Assembly: GCA_036272595.1 (NCBI GenBank)
Contig: DATAYM010000017.1
Location: 61,408-125,407, forward strand
DNA: 64,000 nt
Direction of reading: 5' to 3'
Source: Poindextera sp036272595
GTDB lineage: Bacteria; Pseudomonadota; Alphaproteobacteria; Caulobacterales; Caulobacteraceae
The notes under the pieces were generated by a model. The model did not search any database, was not told the DNA's origin, and saw only the letters and a list, made by a program, of their open reading frames with translations. A program made the translations under genes and the position numbers. Every line of letters starts with the position of its first letter. Position 1 is the first letter of the stretch. Below, one piece after another: positions 1 through 8,394 of this stretch.

Positions 1-59
1 TCCCGTTCTGCCGCCCGGTCCGGGCCGCCGCAGCCGCGCCGCCCGCCGAAGCCCATTGA
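1..59 (+). CDS. 3' end of an unidentified upstream gene (partial)
   Basis: An open frame enters from the window edge and stops with TGA at 57-59, 18 bases before the efflux gene. The visible 18 residues are rich in Ala and Pro and end in Glu-Ala-His. The close spacing suggests it is co-transcribed with the outer-membrane efflux lipoprotein; in such operons the neighbour is usually the membrane-fusion or inner-membrane pump subunit, but nothing in this tail proves that. Confidence 0.4.
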   Translation, partial: PFCRPVRAAAAAPPAEAH

Positions 60-77
60 CCCCAAGAGAAAGCGCCG

Positions 78-1538
78 ATGACCGCTCCCTTCCGCCAGGC
101 CCTGATGGCCATGCTCGCCCTGGCCCCATTCGCCCTGTCCCCATTCGCCCTGTCCCTGGCCGCCTGCGCGGTCGGGCCGGACTACCGCAAGCCCGATCTC
201 GCCCTGACCCCGGCCTATGTGACGCCGGTCCCGGCCGCGCCTGGCGCCAAAACCGCCTCGCTGGACGTCTGGTGGGAAGGCTTCGGCGATCCGGAACTGG
301 TCAGGGTGGTCGAGCGGGCCACGGCCGGCAACCTCGACATCGCCCAGGCCGGCGCCCGGGTGCGCCAGTCGCGCGCGGCGGCCAAGGCGGCCGGCGCGGC
401 CCTGCTGCCGCAGGCTGCCGCCACCGGCTCCGTCGCCGACGTGCGGCAGTCCCTGCTCAGCCCGATCGGCGAGATCGGCAGCCATCTGCCGGGCTTCCAG
501 CGGGACTATGACGAATATGGGCTTGGCCTCGGCGGCTCCTGGCGGATCGACGTCTCCGGCGGCCTGCGCCGCGCCCGCGACGCCGCCAGGGCCGACGCCG
601 ACGCCGCCGCTGATCAGGCCATCGCGGTGCGGCTGACCGTCGCCGCCGACGCCGCCGACGCCTACTTGCAGGTGCGCGCCTACCAGGCCCGCATCGCCGT
701 GGCGCGCCGCCAGGTGCAGGTGCAGGAGGACCTTGTGGCCCTGCTGGTCAAGCGCACCGCCGAGGGCGTCACCGCCGACCGCGAACTGCACGAAGCCCGG
801 GCCGCGCTGGAAGGCGCGCGCGCCACCATTCCGCCGCTGCAGACCGGGCTCGAGGCACAGCTGAACCGGCTCGACGTCTTGATGGGCGCCCAGCCGGGAA
901 CCTGGCGCGCCGAACTGGCCGCGGAGGCCGCCCTGCCCTCGCCGCCCGGCCTGACCGCCGGCGACGGGCCCGCCGACCTGCTGCGCCGCCGCCCCGACGT
1001 GCTGGCGGCCGAGCAGCGCCTGATCGCCGCCAACGCCCGCATCGGCGCGGCCATCTCGGACTACTATCCCAAGGTGTCCATCTCCGGCCTGCTCGGCCTG
1101 GACAGCATCGACGCCACCCGGCTGTTCACCGGGGCGGCGGTGGCGCACCAGGTCGGCGCCGGGCTCAGCTGGCGGCTGTTCGACTTCGGCCGGGTGGACG
1201 CCGAGGTGGCCCAGGCGCGCGGCGCCGACGCCGAGGCCCTGGCCGCTTACCGGGCCACCGTGCTGCGGGCGACCGAGGAGGTGGAGGACTCGTTCTCCGG
1301 CATGATCCAGGACGAGGTCCAGGCCGACGCCCTGGCGCGGCAGATCGACCAGCTGACGACCGCCCGCCGCCAGGCCGAACAGGCCTATCAGGGCGGCGTC
1401 GACAGCCTGATCGAGGTGCGCGACGCCGACCGCGACCTGCTGGCCGCCTCCGACCAGCTGGTCCAGGCCAAGGCCGGCGCGGCGCGGGCGGCGGTGGCCT
1501 CGTTCCGCGCCCTGGGCGGCGGCTGGAAGCCGATATAA
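78..1538 (+). CDS. NodT/OprM-type outer-membrane efflux lipoprotein
   Basis: This is the outer-membrane channel of a tripartite (RND or MFS type) export pump, 486 residues. It begins with a signal peptide ending in a lipobox Leu-Ala-Ala-Cys, with Cys30 as the lipidation site, followed by the VGPDYRKP sequence typical of the NodT family. Two outer-membrane efflux (OEP) repeats follow, roughly residues 80-260 and 290-480, with the family's conserved region around RRRPDVLAAEQRLIAAN. The length is normal for the family. Within the signal sequence a 15-base unit (125-139 and 140-154) is exactly duplicated, doubling a Pro-Phe-Ala-Leu-Ser block. The pump partners lie outside the window. Confidence 0.93.
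   Translation: MTAPFRQALMAMLALAPFALSPFALSLAACAVGPDYRKPDLALTPAYVTPVPAAPGAKTASLDVWWEGFGDPELVRVVERATAGNLDIAQAGARVRQSRAAAKAAGAALLPQAAATGSVADVRQSLLSPIGEIGSHLPGFQRDYDEYGLGLGGSWRIDVSGGLRRARDAARADADAAADQAIAVRLTVAADAADAYLQVRAYQARIAVARRQVQVQEDLVALLVKRTAEGVTADRELHEARAALEGARATIPPLQTGLEAQLNRLDVLMGAQPGTWRAELAAEAALPSPPGLTAGDGPADLLRRRPDVLAAEQRLIAANARIGAAISDYYPKVSISGLLGLDSIDATRLFTGAAVAHQVGAGLSWRLFDFGRVDAEVAQARGADAEALAAYRATVLRATEEVEDSFSGMIQDEVQADALARQIDQLTTARRQAEQAYQGGVDSLIEVRDADRDLLAASDQLVQAKAGAARAAVASFRALGGGWKPI
125..154 (+). repeat. Exact 15-bp tandem duplication inside the signal peptide
   Basis: The unit CCCATTCGCCCTGTC occurs twice without interruption. It is in frame and adds five hydrophobic residues to the signal peptide of the efflux lipoprotein. 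It probably arose by slippage and has no likely function of its own. Confidence 0.9.
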
Positions 1539-1587
1539 GACGGCGCGGCCGGCGCGATCCTGATAGCGGCGGCGAAGGAGGCCGCCG

Positions 1588-1959
1588 GTGAAACTCGGCA
1601 TGATCGTGGTGCTGACGCCGGACCTCATCGAGGCGCGGCGCTTCTATGGCCACCTGCTCGGCCTGACGCTGGTCCGCGACAGCACGAGCCAGCTGATCTT
1701 CGACCTGGCCGGGACGGAGTTCCACGTCTTCGGCTGCACCGGCGCCGCGCCCGCCGGTTCTCGCCATGGCGCCACGGCGGCCACCGTCTGCGCCTTCGAG
1801 GTCGCTTCCGTCGAGGCCGAGATGAGCCGGCTGGGCGCGCTCGGCGTCGTCTTCCTGCACGGCAGGCCGGCGGAAAACGCCTTGAGCGGGATCCGCTACG
1901 CGGCCTTCGAGGCGCCCGGCGGCAATGTGCACGAGCTCGTCGAAAGGATCACCGCCTGA
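1588..1959 (+). CDS. VOC (glyoxalase/bleomycin-resistance) family protein
   Basis: A 123-residue single-domain protein with the vicinal-oxygen-chelate fold: an N-terminal beta strand with MIVVLTPDLIEARRFYGHLL, and a C-terminal strand ending in a PGGNVHELVE segment that usually gives a metal ligand (Glu). The GTG start at 1588 is preceded by GAAGGAG seven bases upstream. The stop overlaps the start of the GNAT gene by one base, so the two are translationally coupled. The substrate cannot be told from sequence; members act on glyoxals, antibiotics or aromatic diols. Confidence 0.8.
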   Translation: MKLGMIVVLTPDLIEARRFYGHLLGLTLVRDSTSQLIFDLAGTEFHVFGCTGAAPAGSRHGATAATVCAFEVASVEAEMSRLGALGVVFLHGRPAENALSGIRYAAFEAPGGNVHELVERITA

Positions 1960-2402
1960 TGCCGCTGCGGGTCGCCACCGCGGCCGACGTTCCGGCCATC
2001 GCCGCCCTGGTCCGCGCGGCCTACGCCAGGTGGGTTCCGCTGATCGGCCGCGAGCCCCTGCCCATGCAGGCCGACTATGACGCCGCGGTCCGCGAGCACG
2101 CCATCGACCTTTTGTACGACGACGGCGAACTGGTCGGTCTGATCGAGACCATCGCCCGCCCCGACCATCTGTTCATCGAAAACCTCGCGGTGCGCCCGCA
2201 AAGCCAGGGCCGCGGCTTTGGCCGCCATCTGCTGGCCCATGCCGAGGACAAGGCCCGCCATCTCGGCCGGGATGAACTTCGCCTGCTGACCAACGCCGCT
2301 TTCGAGGCCAATATCCGGCTTTATGAAGCCACCGGCTACCGCATCGATCGCCGCGAGAACTTCATGGGCGGCGTCACCGTGCATATGAGCCTGCGAATCT
2401 GA
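1959..2402 (+). CDS. GNAT family N-acetyltransferase
   Basis: A 147-residue acetyl-CoA dependent acetyltransferase. The acetyl-CoA pyrophosphate-binding motif A is visible as VRPQSQGRGFGRHLL (Q-x-x-G-x-G), after the strand FIENLAV. A conserved C-terminal segment contains NAAFEANIRLYEATGY, where Asn and Tyr are typical of small-molecule or protein N-acetylases. It overlaps the VOC gene by one base and is followed after 12 bases by a glutathione-transferase-like gene, so all three probably form one detoxification-like operon. The acceptor substrate is unknown. Confidence 0.85.
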   Translation: MPLRVATAADVPAIAALVRAAYARWVPLIGREPLPMQADYDAAVREHAIDLLYDDGELVGLIETIARPDHLFIENLAVRPQSQGRGFGRHLLAHAEDKARHLGRDELRLLTNAAFEANIRLYEATGYRIDRRENFMGGVTVHMSLRI

Positions 2403-2414
2403 GGAAAACCGCCC

Positions 2415-3038
2415 ATGTCCGACGAAATCGTCCTCTATCGCTCTGTCGCCAGCCGCTCGTTCGCCGCCATCTGGATGCTGGAGGAGCTGGGCGTCCCTTA
2501 CCGGATGGAGACGGTCGACATCCGCAGCGGCGCCCAGAAGGCGCCTGGCTACCTGCGCCTGAACCCCATGGGCAAGGTGCCGACCCTGGTGGTCGGCGAC
2601 AGCGTGGTGACCGAGGTGCCGGCCATCTGCCTCTTCCTCGCCGACCGCTTCGGCTATGGCGGCCTGGCGCCGAGGATCGACGATCCCGACCGCGCCGCCT
2701 ACCTGCGCTGGATGGTCTTCTCCACCGCCGTGCTGGAGCCGGCGACGATCATCCACGAACTGAAGCTGGAGGCGCCGGCCTATCACGCCGGCTGGGGCGG
2801 CTATGACGACGCCGTCCGCAGCTTGGTCGGCCTCCTCGAGGGCCGCGACTACGTGCTCGGCGAGCGGTTTAGCGGCGCCGACGTGGCCATCGGCGCCCAG
2901 GTCAGCGTCGGGCTGTTCACCAAGCAGTTGCCCGATCATCCCGCCCTCGTCGCCTACAACGCCAGGATCGGCGCCCGTTCGGCCCACGCGACGGCGCTGG
3001 CGACCAACTGGCCGCCGGAGCTGTTCGCCGCCAACTGA
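2415..3038 (+). CDS. Glutathione S-transferase family protein
   Basis: A 207-residue GST-like protein: thioredoxin-fold N-terminal domain (about residues 1-80) with a Ser-Arg-Ser segment near residue 14 and the cis-proline motif KVPTLVV at about 55, then the conserved acidic glutathione-contact region at VTEVPAIC. A helical C-terminal domain follows, including SGADVAIGAQVSVG, the N-capping box/hydrophobic staple region common to GSTs. It is the last gene of the VOC-GNAT-GST cluster. The reaction (conjugation, dehalogenation or isomerisation) cannot be assigned. Confidence 0.85.
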   Translation: MSDEIVLYRSVASRSFAAIWMLEELGVPYRMETVDIRSGAQKAPGYLRLNPMGKVPTLVVGDSVVTEVPAICLFLADRFGYGGLAPRIDDPDRAAYLRWMVFSTAVLEPATIIHELKLEAPAYHAGWGGYDDAVRSLVGLLEGRDYVLGERFSGADVAIGAQVSVGLFTKQLPDHPALVAYNARIGARSAHATALATNWPPELFAAN

Positions 3039-3098
3039 GCCCTCAGTATTGGCCTAATTTGAGGTCACTATGCCTGATAGCGATATTGGATCAGTGAT

Positions 3099-3349
3099 AC
3101 TAGACTAGTTAGCGCGATTGATCGCGATCAACGCGGCAACTGGTCCAGCAAGGCCGCATTGCCCACTATCGCAGCCGAGATGGACTACGCTGGCCTCGAG
3201 GTAAACGACAGCGGCAGCGCACAGGAGCCTATGGTCGAGGCGGTCGCGGCCGGTGCCGCCGACGCACGACGAGCAGCATGGACGCGGCGTTACGTGCCTA
3301 TTGCGGGCACGATACGGAGGTGATGATTGAGTTGGCTCGGCGGCTGAGC
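3099..3349 (+). pseudogene. Frameshifted C-terminal scrap of a DUF2779-domain protein
   Basis: Two consecutive reading frames together reproduce the end of the DUF2779 family (RNase H-like nuclease fold). Frame 3 (from about 3123) reads RDQRGNWSSKAALPTIAAEM and then LEVNDSGSAQ. At about 3276 one base appears to be missing, and the match continues in frame 2 with ALRAYCGHDTEVMIELARRL. This order matches the family's usual GSWSIKxVLP / ALxxYCxxDTxAMVxL pattern as I know it. No start or N-terminal part exists upstream, so it is a decayed remnant. It lies directly before mcrB, suggesting a former defence-island neighbour. Confidence 0.6.
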
Positions 3350-3389
3350 CTTTGGGAACATCACCATTGCAGATTCAGGAGGAGCGCAG

Positions 3390-5858
3390 TTGAGAGACGG
3401 CGAATTCAAGAGGTGGCTGGAAGCAAGAGGAGCCAACACCGAGTCCGGCCGGAACACCCGCACTCATGCGGTTCGTTCGATCGAGAACAAGCTTGCGGTG
3501 CTGGGTTCACCGCATGCCGATCTTGAGGCTGCATGGAATGATGATCGCTTCGCGCAAATACGCACCCGGCTAAAAATGATGCGCGGCGATTTCGCGGCAG
3601 GCGGAGATGATTATCGTATCCTCATGCCGCAATCTGAACGGCCCCATAAGCGCTTGTCGAGTTGGGGGTCTTGGCTGGCGCAATATGGGCAGTTCCTGGA
3701 CGGGCAGCCACCAAGTGACAAGGATGCTGATCTGATCCGCCGGTATGTGCTCGAATCCTACATTGAACCTGGCCGAGAAGGGGATGATGATACTGTCGAT
3801 GTTCGCGTCGGCGATGTGAACGAAGCTCTGGAGCTGAACCAAGCATGGCCGAACATTTGCCAAGCGCTCATTGGCCGGAAATTTCTAGATATGGCCGACC
3901 TAGATCCGCCGGAGCGGATCGGTGCGGATCAGAGCTCGTCAACGGTTTTCCGGTTCAACCTCGACCCGACGAACGACGTGCAGGCATCGAAACGGCCGTT
4001 CCTGTTGTTCGATGGCATCGGCCAAGGGTATCATCCCACACGCACCGCTCATCCTTCTGAGCCCTCGACCTATCATATTCAAAGGCCCGGCACCTCAAAT
4101 CGCGCTAATGACGCGGAAAAGGTCGAGACTATCGCTGAGGTAGCGCGCGCCATGCTGATCGACGGGCGGCGCGCACGGGTCAGACGGCTCGATGGCAGAG
4201 GCCCTGCCAGCTATGTTGGTTACGGCAAGCAGAAGCTCATTCGCTATCAGCTCGATCCCACTATCGCCGGCGAACTAGGCCTGCCTGCGCGCGGAAGTGT
4301 CGCCGGCCCGAATGCAACGTCACAGATTGAAAGTGAAACCGGACCCATGACCGCTGAGCCGATTAACCTGATCCTTTACGGACCACCCGGCACCGGCAAG
4401 ACGCACTTCACCGCTACCGAAGCAGTACGCCTTTGCGGTGAACCAGTCCCGTCTGATCGTGAAGAGCTGATGGCGGCCTACCATCGTCTTGCAGACGCGG
4501 GGCGGATCGAATTCGTCACATTCCACCAATCCGTCGCGTATGAGGACTTCGTCGAAGGCCTCCGGCCCATCCAAGGGAGTGATGGTGGTTCGGCTGGCTT
4601 CCAGTTGAAGCCCCAGCTGGGCGTTTTCCGCCGCATCGCACGTCGGGCCGAGACAAGCACCGGACCTGGCGGTGCGAGCTTTTCCGTAGCGGGCCGCAAG
4701 GTTTTCAAGATGTCGATCGGCGAAGCCGCCAATCCGGACGACGCCTATCTGTTCGAAGAAGCGATCGACGGCGGCTACACGCTGCTTGGTTTCGAGAACA
4801 TTGATTGGTCTGACGACCGCTTCGCCGAGCGCGACGCGATTATCGAAGTTGTGCGCACTGAGGGGGCGCGGGGTGGCGAGCCCAACGCAATGAGCGGGCG
4901 AGTGCAGATGCCCTTCATTTTCCGCAACTGGGTAAAGCACGGCGACGTGATCGTTGTGTCGAAAGGCAACGGCTTGTTCCGCGCGATCGGCGAAGTCATT
5001 GGTGACTATGAGTACGCGCCGCGGGAAGGCGGCGGCTATGCCCATCGCCGTGCCGTCCGTTGGCTGTGGGTCGATCGCGCGGGTGTACCAGCCAGCGAGA
5101 TCTATGCCCGGACCTTCACTCAAAAGTCGATCTATGTGCTGACCGAGGCCGACCTGAACGTCCCGGCGCTCGAACGCTACATCTCCAGTCAGCAGGGCAC
5201 CGGCTCGGGAGCGCCAGAGCCGTTCGTGCTCGTCATCGACGAGATCAACCGCGCCAATATCTCCAAGGTCTTCGGCGAACTCATCACCTTGCTGGAAGCT
5301 GACAAGCGCATCGGGAAGGCGAACGCGCTAAAGGTTCGCCTGCCTTATTCGGGCGATGTCTTCGGCATTCCCGCCAACCTGCACATCATTGGCACCATGA
5401 ACACGGCCGACCGCTCGATCGCGTTGCTCGATACCGCGCTTCGGCGCCGGTTCGAGTTTCGCGAGCTGATGCCGGACGCCTCTTTGCTCGCGAATGTCGA
5501 GGGAATTGACCTCGCTGTGCTGCTGCAAACGATTAACGAGCGGATCGAGTATCTCTTCGACCGCGAGCACCAAATCGGCCACGCCTATTTCATCCGCTGC
5601 AAGTCACAGACCGACGTGGACGAGGTCATGCGCCACAAGGTGATTCCACTGCTCGCCGAATATTTCTACGAGGACTGGGCGAAGGTCGCGGCCGTCCTGG
5701 GTGACGGGGACGACGGCGAAGGTGATCGCGACGGTCGCTTCATCGATAGGCGCCGTCTGAAGGCGCCCAAGGGCTTGGGCAGCGACGAGAGCGCCGCGCC
5801 ACGCTATCGATGGAGTGTTCGCGACACCTTCTCCTACGACGGCTTCGCGGCGGCGTGA
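3390..5858 (+). CDS. mcrB: McrB-type restriction ATPase/GTPase with inserted EVE-like domain
   Basis: This is the AAA+ motor and specificity subunit of a type IV (modified-DNA) restriction system, 822 residues. It starts at TTG with AGGAGG seven bases upstream. Residues 1-320 form a family-variable N-terminal region, presumably for DNA recognition. Walker A is GPPGTGKT (about 331-338), Walker B is VLVIDEINRAN (about 613-623), and the McrB signature MNTADRS is at about 670, followed by the arginine-rich ALRRRFEF. Between Walker A and B, about residues 430-595, lies an extra block with VFKMSIGEA, YTLLGFENIDW and GDVIVVSKGNGLFRAIGEV, resembling EVE/PUA-like domains that read modified bases. Classical McrB has no such insert at this place. 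It overlaps mcrC by four bases. Confidence 0.88.
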   Translation: MRDGEFKRWLEARGANTESGRNTRTHAVRSIENKLAVLGSPHADLEAAWNDDRFAQIRTRLKMMRGDFAAGGDDYRILMPQSERPHKRLSSWGSWLAQYGQFLDGQPPSDKDADLIRRYVLESYIEPGREGDDDTVDVRVGDVNEALELNQAWPNICQALIGRKFLDMADLDPPERIGADQSSSTVFRFNLDPTNDVQASKRPFLLFDGIGQGYHPTRTAHPSEPSTYHIQRPGTSNRANDAEKVETIAEVARAMLIDGRRARVRRLDGRGPASYVGYGKQKLIRYQLDPTIAGELGLPARGSVAGPNATSQIESETGPMTAEPINLILYGPPGTGKTHFTATEAVRLCGEPVPSDREELMAAYHRLADAGRIEFVTFHQSVAYEDFVEGLRPIQGSDGGSAGFQLKPQLGVFRRIARRAETSTGPGGASFSVAGRKVFKMSIGEAANPDDAYLFEEAIDGGYTLLGFENIDWSDDRFAERDAIIEVVRTEGARGGEPNAMSGRVQMPFIFRNWVKHGDVIVVSKGNGLFRAIGEVIGDYEYAPREGGGYAHRRAVRWLWVDRAGVPASEIYARTFTQKSIYVLTEADLNVPALERYISSQQGTGSGAPEPFVLVIDEINRANISKVFGELITLLEADKRIGKANALKVRLPYSGDVFGIPANLHIIGTMNTADRSIALLDTALRRRFEFRELMPDASLLANVEGIDLAVLLQTINERIEYLFDREHQIGHAYFIRCKSQTDVDEVMRHKVIPLLAEYFYEDWAKVAAVLGDGDDGEGDRDGRFIDRRRLKAPKGLGSDESAAPRYRWSVRDTFSYDGFAAA

Positions 5859-7141
5859 TCCGCCGCACGATCCTCGAATGGGAGACCATCCGCTACGGTG
5901 ACGCAGCAGACGAAATCCCGACTTATGCCGCCGATCGGATCGCTGCGGTGGCGGCGTCATCGCCGTTGGCCGGTCGTGGCGGTGGGGGCGTCCTCGAACA
6001 TGGCCGCAAGGCCCTTCGCGCGCGCGGAGTCGTCGGCGTCATCGCCGCCGGGGGCTGCGCGCTCGAAATCCTGCCGAAGATCGATATCGTCGGCGAGGAT
6101 CGTGCACAGGCGACTGGAAGCATCCGTCGCCAGCTCGTCCATATGCTCGCCGTGGCGCTCGACCTAAAGATCGATGCCGGACAGTTCACCGCGCTCGACT
6201 GGCAGCGCGAGACGCTGCTCGAGATCCTGATCCGGCTTTTCTCGGAGAGGCTGGTCGATGCCGTGCGGCAAGGGATGCCGCGCCGCTATATCGAGCATGC
6301 CGACGATCTTCCGGCTTTGCGCGGACGGCTGAACGCGACGCGGCAGTTCACGACGCTAGCCGTCGAGCCGTCCCGGCTGGCCTGCCGTTACGATGCGCTG
6401 ACCCCGGACATCGCGCTCAATCACATCATGAAGGCGGTGGTCACACGGCTCTCCCGCATCGCCCGCACCACCGACAACCAGCGCCGGCTCCGCGAGTTGG
6501 CCTTCGCCTATGCCGATATCGCAGAGGTGCCCGTCTCGGCACTACGCTGGGACGACCTGGTCCTGGATCGCACCAACGGGCGTTGGCGCGAGCTACTGAT
6601 CCTCGCTCGCTTGGTCCTCGGCGAGCGGTTTCAGACCACCTCCACCGGCGGCAGCGACGGCTTCTCCCTCCTCTTTGAGATGAACAACTTGTTCGAGGAA
6701 TATGTCGCAAGGATGCTCCGGCGCGCACTCGCCGATACCGACTTTCACGTCGTGAGCCAGGGCGGACGGCTTTATTGCCTCGAGACCGAGGATCGGCGGC
6801 AGCTCTTCCAAACCAAGCCGGATATCCTGATCAAGCGGGGCCACGCCGTGTTGCAGGTGATCGACACCAAGTGGAAGCGGATCGCAGCGCATGTCGACGA
6901 CCCCAAGCAGGGTGTGTCGCAGACAGACGTCTATCAGATGATGGCCTATGGCCGCCTTTACCGATGCCGCAAGCTGACTTTGCTCTATCCGCACCACATG
7001 GGAACAGGATGTGACGAGGGATTAATCGGCGATTACGCCATCAATTCAAGCGAGGATCGCCTCGAAATCTGCTCTATCGACATTTCTCAAAGCAGCGACA
7101 TTAAGGCACGGCTGGCGGCGCTATGTCGAGAGAAGTGCTAG
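5855..7141 (+). CDS. mcrC: McrC-type restriction endonuclease subunit
   Basis: This is the nuclease partner of McrB: it stimulates GTP hydrolysis and cleaves DNA carrying modified bases. The GTG at 5855 overlaps the mcrB stop (GTGA) and gives 428 residues; a longer start at 5810 would run 49 bases into mcrB and is less likely. The N-terminal half (about 1-250) matches the McrC beta-rich region, with the EILPKIDI sequence. The C-terminal PD-(D/E)xK site is complete: KPDILI with Asp323, then VIDTKWKR with Asp337 and Lys339. The gene ends just before non-coding DNA. Both subunits look intact, so the system is probably active. Confidence 0.9.
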   Translation: MIRRTILEWETIRYGDAADEIPTYAADRIAAVAASSPLAGRGGGGVLEHGRKALRARGVVGVIAAGGCALEILPKIDIVGEDRAQATGSIRRQLVHMLAVALDLKIDAGQFTALDWQRETLLEILIRLFSERLVDAVRQGMPRRYIEHADDLPALRGRLNATRQFTTLAVEPSRLACRYDALTPDIALNHIMKAVVTRLSRIARTTDNQRRLRELAFAYADIAEVPVSALRWDDLVLDRTNGRWRELLILARLVLGERFQTTSTGGSDGFSLLFEMNNLFEEYVARMLRRALADTDFHVVSQGGRLYCLETEDRRQLFQTKPDILIKRGHAVLQVIDTKWKRIAAHVDDPKQGVSQTDVYQMMAYGRLYRCRKLTLLYPHHMGTGCDEGLIGDYAINSSEDRLEICSIDISQSSDIKARLAALCREKC

Positions 7142-7164
7142 CAAGATCGGCATTCAGTAACGGC

Positions 7165-7311
7165 TCATCGATAGATCTTCGCTACCTGACCAAGGCGACG
7201 GAAAGTTCCCATTGGCGCGGGTGCCCCGTTTTTGCTGTGCTGGGCGCGCCGATTGGCCGCCAACATCGCCGCATTGAATTCCGTCTCTAGCTCATCCACG
7301 TCGGTGATCAA
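7165..7311 (-). CDS. Possible small gene or gene remnant of unknown function
   Basis: Within the 327-base stretch between mcrC and the next GST, one minus-strand frame stays open for 48 codons from a TTG (7311) to TGA (7165). It reads with natural-looking composition, including DELETEFNAAMLAANRRAQ and ending in GTFRRLGQVAKIYR. A TAG lies just upstream in frame and there is no clear ribosome site, so it may be the 3' end of a decayed gene. I do not recognise it. The rest of the stretch shows nothing I can support. Confidence 0.3.
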   Translation of the reverse strand: MITDVDELETEFNAAMLAANRRAQHSKNGAPAPMGTFRRLGQVAKIYR

Positions 7312-7468
7312 CCGCTACGGCCGCCCTCCTCCGGGCGTCGGCCGGTAACTTGATCGCCCCGTTGTGTGGCACGGCGAAGAACGGCGCCTGTTGCTTCTTC
7401 GAGCCCTCCCCGCCCTTGCCGCCCGAAAACCGCCGGCGCACAGTCGCGGCAAAAGGGAGGCGTTCCAG

Positions 7469-8149
7469 ATGAAGCTTTATTCCGGCGATCTCAGCCCGTA
7501 TTCGGCCAAGGTGCGGATGCAGATCTACGCCAAGGGCATCGAGGGCGTCACCCTGGAGCGGCCCGACGGCTTCGGAACCCCGGAATGGTGGAAGACCTCG
7601 CCGATCGGCCGCATCCCGGTGCTGGAGCTGGCGGACGGGGGCCTCATCCCGGAATCCGAGGTGATCGCCGAATACCTTGAGGAGATCTATCCCGAGCCGC
7701 GCCTTTTGGGCGCCACCCCGCGCGAGACCGCCGAGATCCGCACCGTCTCACGTCTGGCCGACATCTACCTGATGAACAACATGTTCATGCTCAGCGGCCA
7801 GACCCGCCGCTCCACCCGCAACGACGGCGTCCGCGACCTGCTGGCCGGCCAGGTGATCCGCGGCGTCAAGGCGCTGGAGCACTATATCGGCACGGACGGC
7901 TTCGCCGTGCGGGACCGGCTGACCATCGCCGACTGCACCCTGGTCCCGGCCCTCTTCCTGATCGAGAACGTCATCCCGACCGCCGATGTCGAGGACCCGA
8001 TTCCCGGCCAGCCCAAGGTCGCGGCCTATTGGGCGGCGATCCAGCGGAACGAATACGCCGCCCGGGTCCTGGTCGAGCTCTACCGGGGCCTCGCCGAACG
8101 TCGCCAACTGATCCGCAAGGCTGCGGAAAAGGCCGCCGCGGCCTCCTGA
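7469..8149 (+). CDS. Glutathione S-transferase family protein
   Basis: A 226-residue GST-like protein. The ATG at 7469, with AAAGGGAGG eight bases upstream, begins the thioredoxin-fold strand MKLYSGDLSPYSAKVRM, so this start is preferred over an in-frame upstream start at 7364. Ser at SPYSAK sits where the catalytic Ser/Cys usually lies, IGRIPVLEL supplies the cis-proline and ESEVIAEYLE the acidic glutathione-binding motif. The C-terminal helical domain includes LTIADCTLVPALFLIENV. It is not closely similar to the GST at 2415. Substrate unknown. Confidence 0.87.
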   Translation: MKLYSGDLSPYSAKVRMQIYAKGIEGVTLERPDGFGTPEWWKTSPIGRIPVLELADGGLIPESEVIAEYLEEIYPEPRLLGATPRETAEIRTVSRLADIYLMNNMFMLSGQTRRSTRNDGVRDLLAGQVIRGVKALEHYIGTDGFAVRDRLTIADCTLVPALFLIENVIPTADVEDPIPGQPKVAAYWAAIQRNEYAARVLVELYRGLAERRQLIRKAAEKAAAAS

Positions 8150-8190
8150 ATGCAGAGGCTCTGCGGACTTTTCGCGCCTGCACATCCTGA

Positions 8191-8394
8191 CCGGATCGCC
8201 GGGGCGACGGTGATCGCCTGTACGGTCAGCTCACCGGCCAGCAGGCCTTCGAACTCTTTGCGGAAAGCCCCATCGACTTCTTCCTCAAGGTCGTCGACGC
8301 CCGGCTGACCTTCCGGATCGGGTCGGACGGCCGCGCCGCCGGCCTCGTCCTGCACCAGAACGGCCGCGACCTGCCCGCGGCCCGGGTCCCTTAG
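8191..8394 (+). pseudogene. C-terminal scrap of a DUF3471/beta-lactamase-related protein
   Basis: A frame opened only by a stop (TGA 8188-8190), with no start codon, encodes about 67 residues: YGQLTGQQAFELFAESPIDF, then FLKVVDARLTF and AAGLVLHQNG before TAG. As I know the family, this is the usual end of serine-hydrolase (CubicO-like) and related proteins with a C-terminal DUF3471-type domain. The catalytic domain is absent, so it is a relic. Its stop overlaps the end of the convergent SulP gene by four bases. Confidence 0.6.

Noticed and set aside
3278..3526. 82-codon plus-strand frame before mcrB as an independent gene
   Set aside because: Only its first 20 or so residues look real and they match the end of DUF2779 in continuation of another frame; the rest overlaps mcrB. 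Treated as part of a pseudogene.
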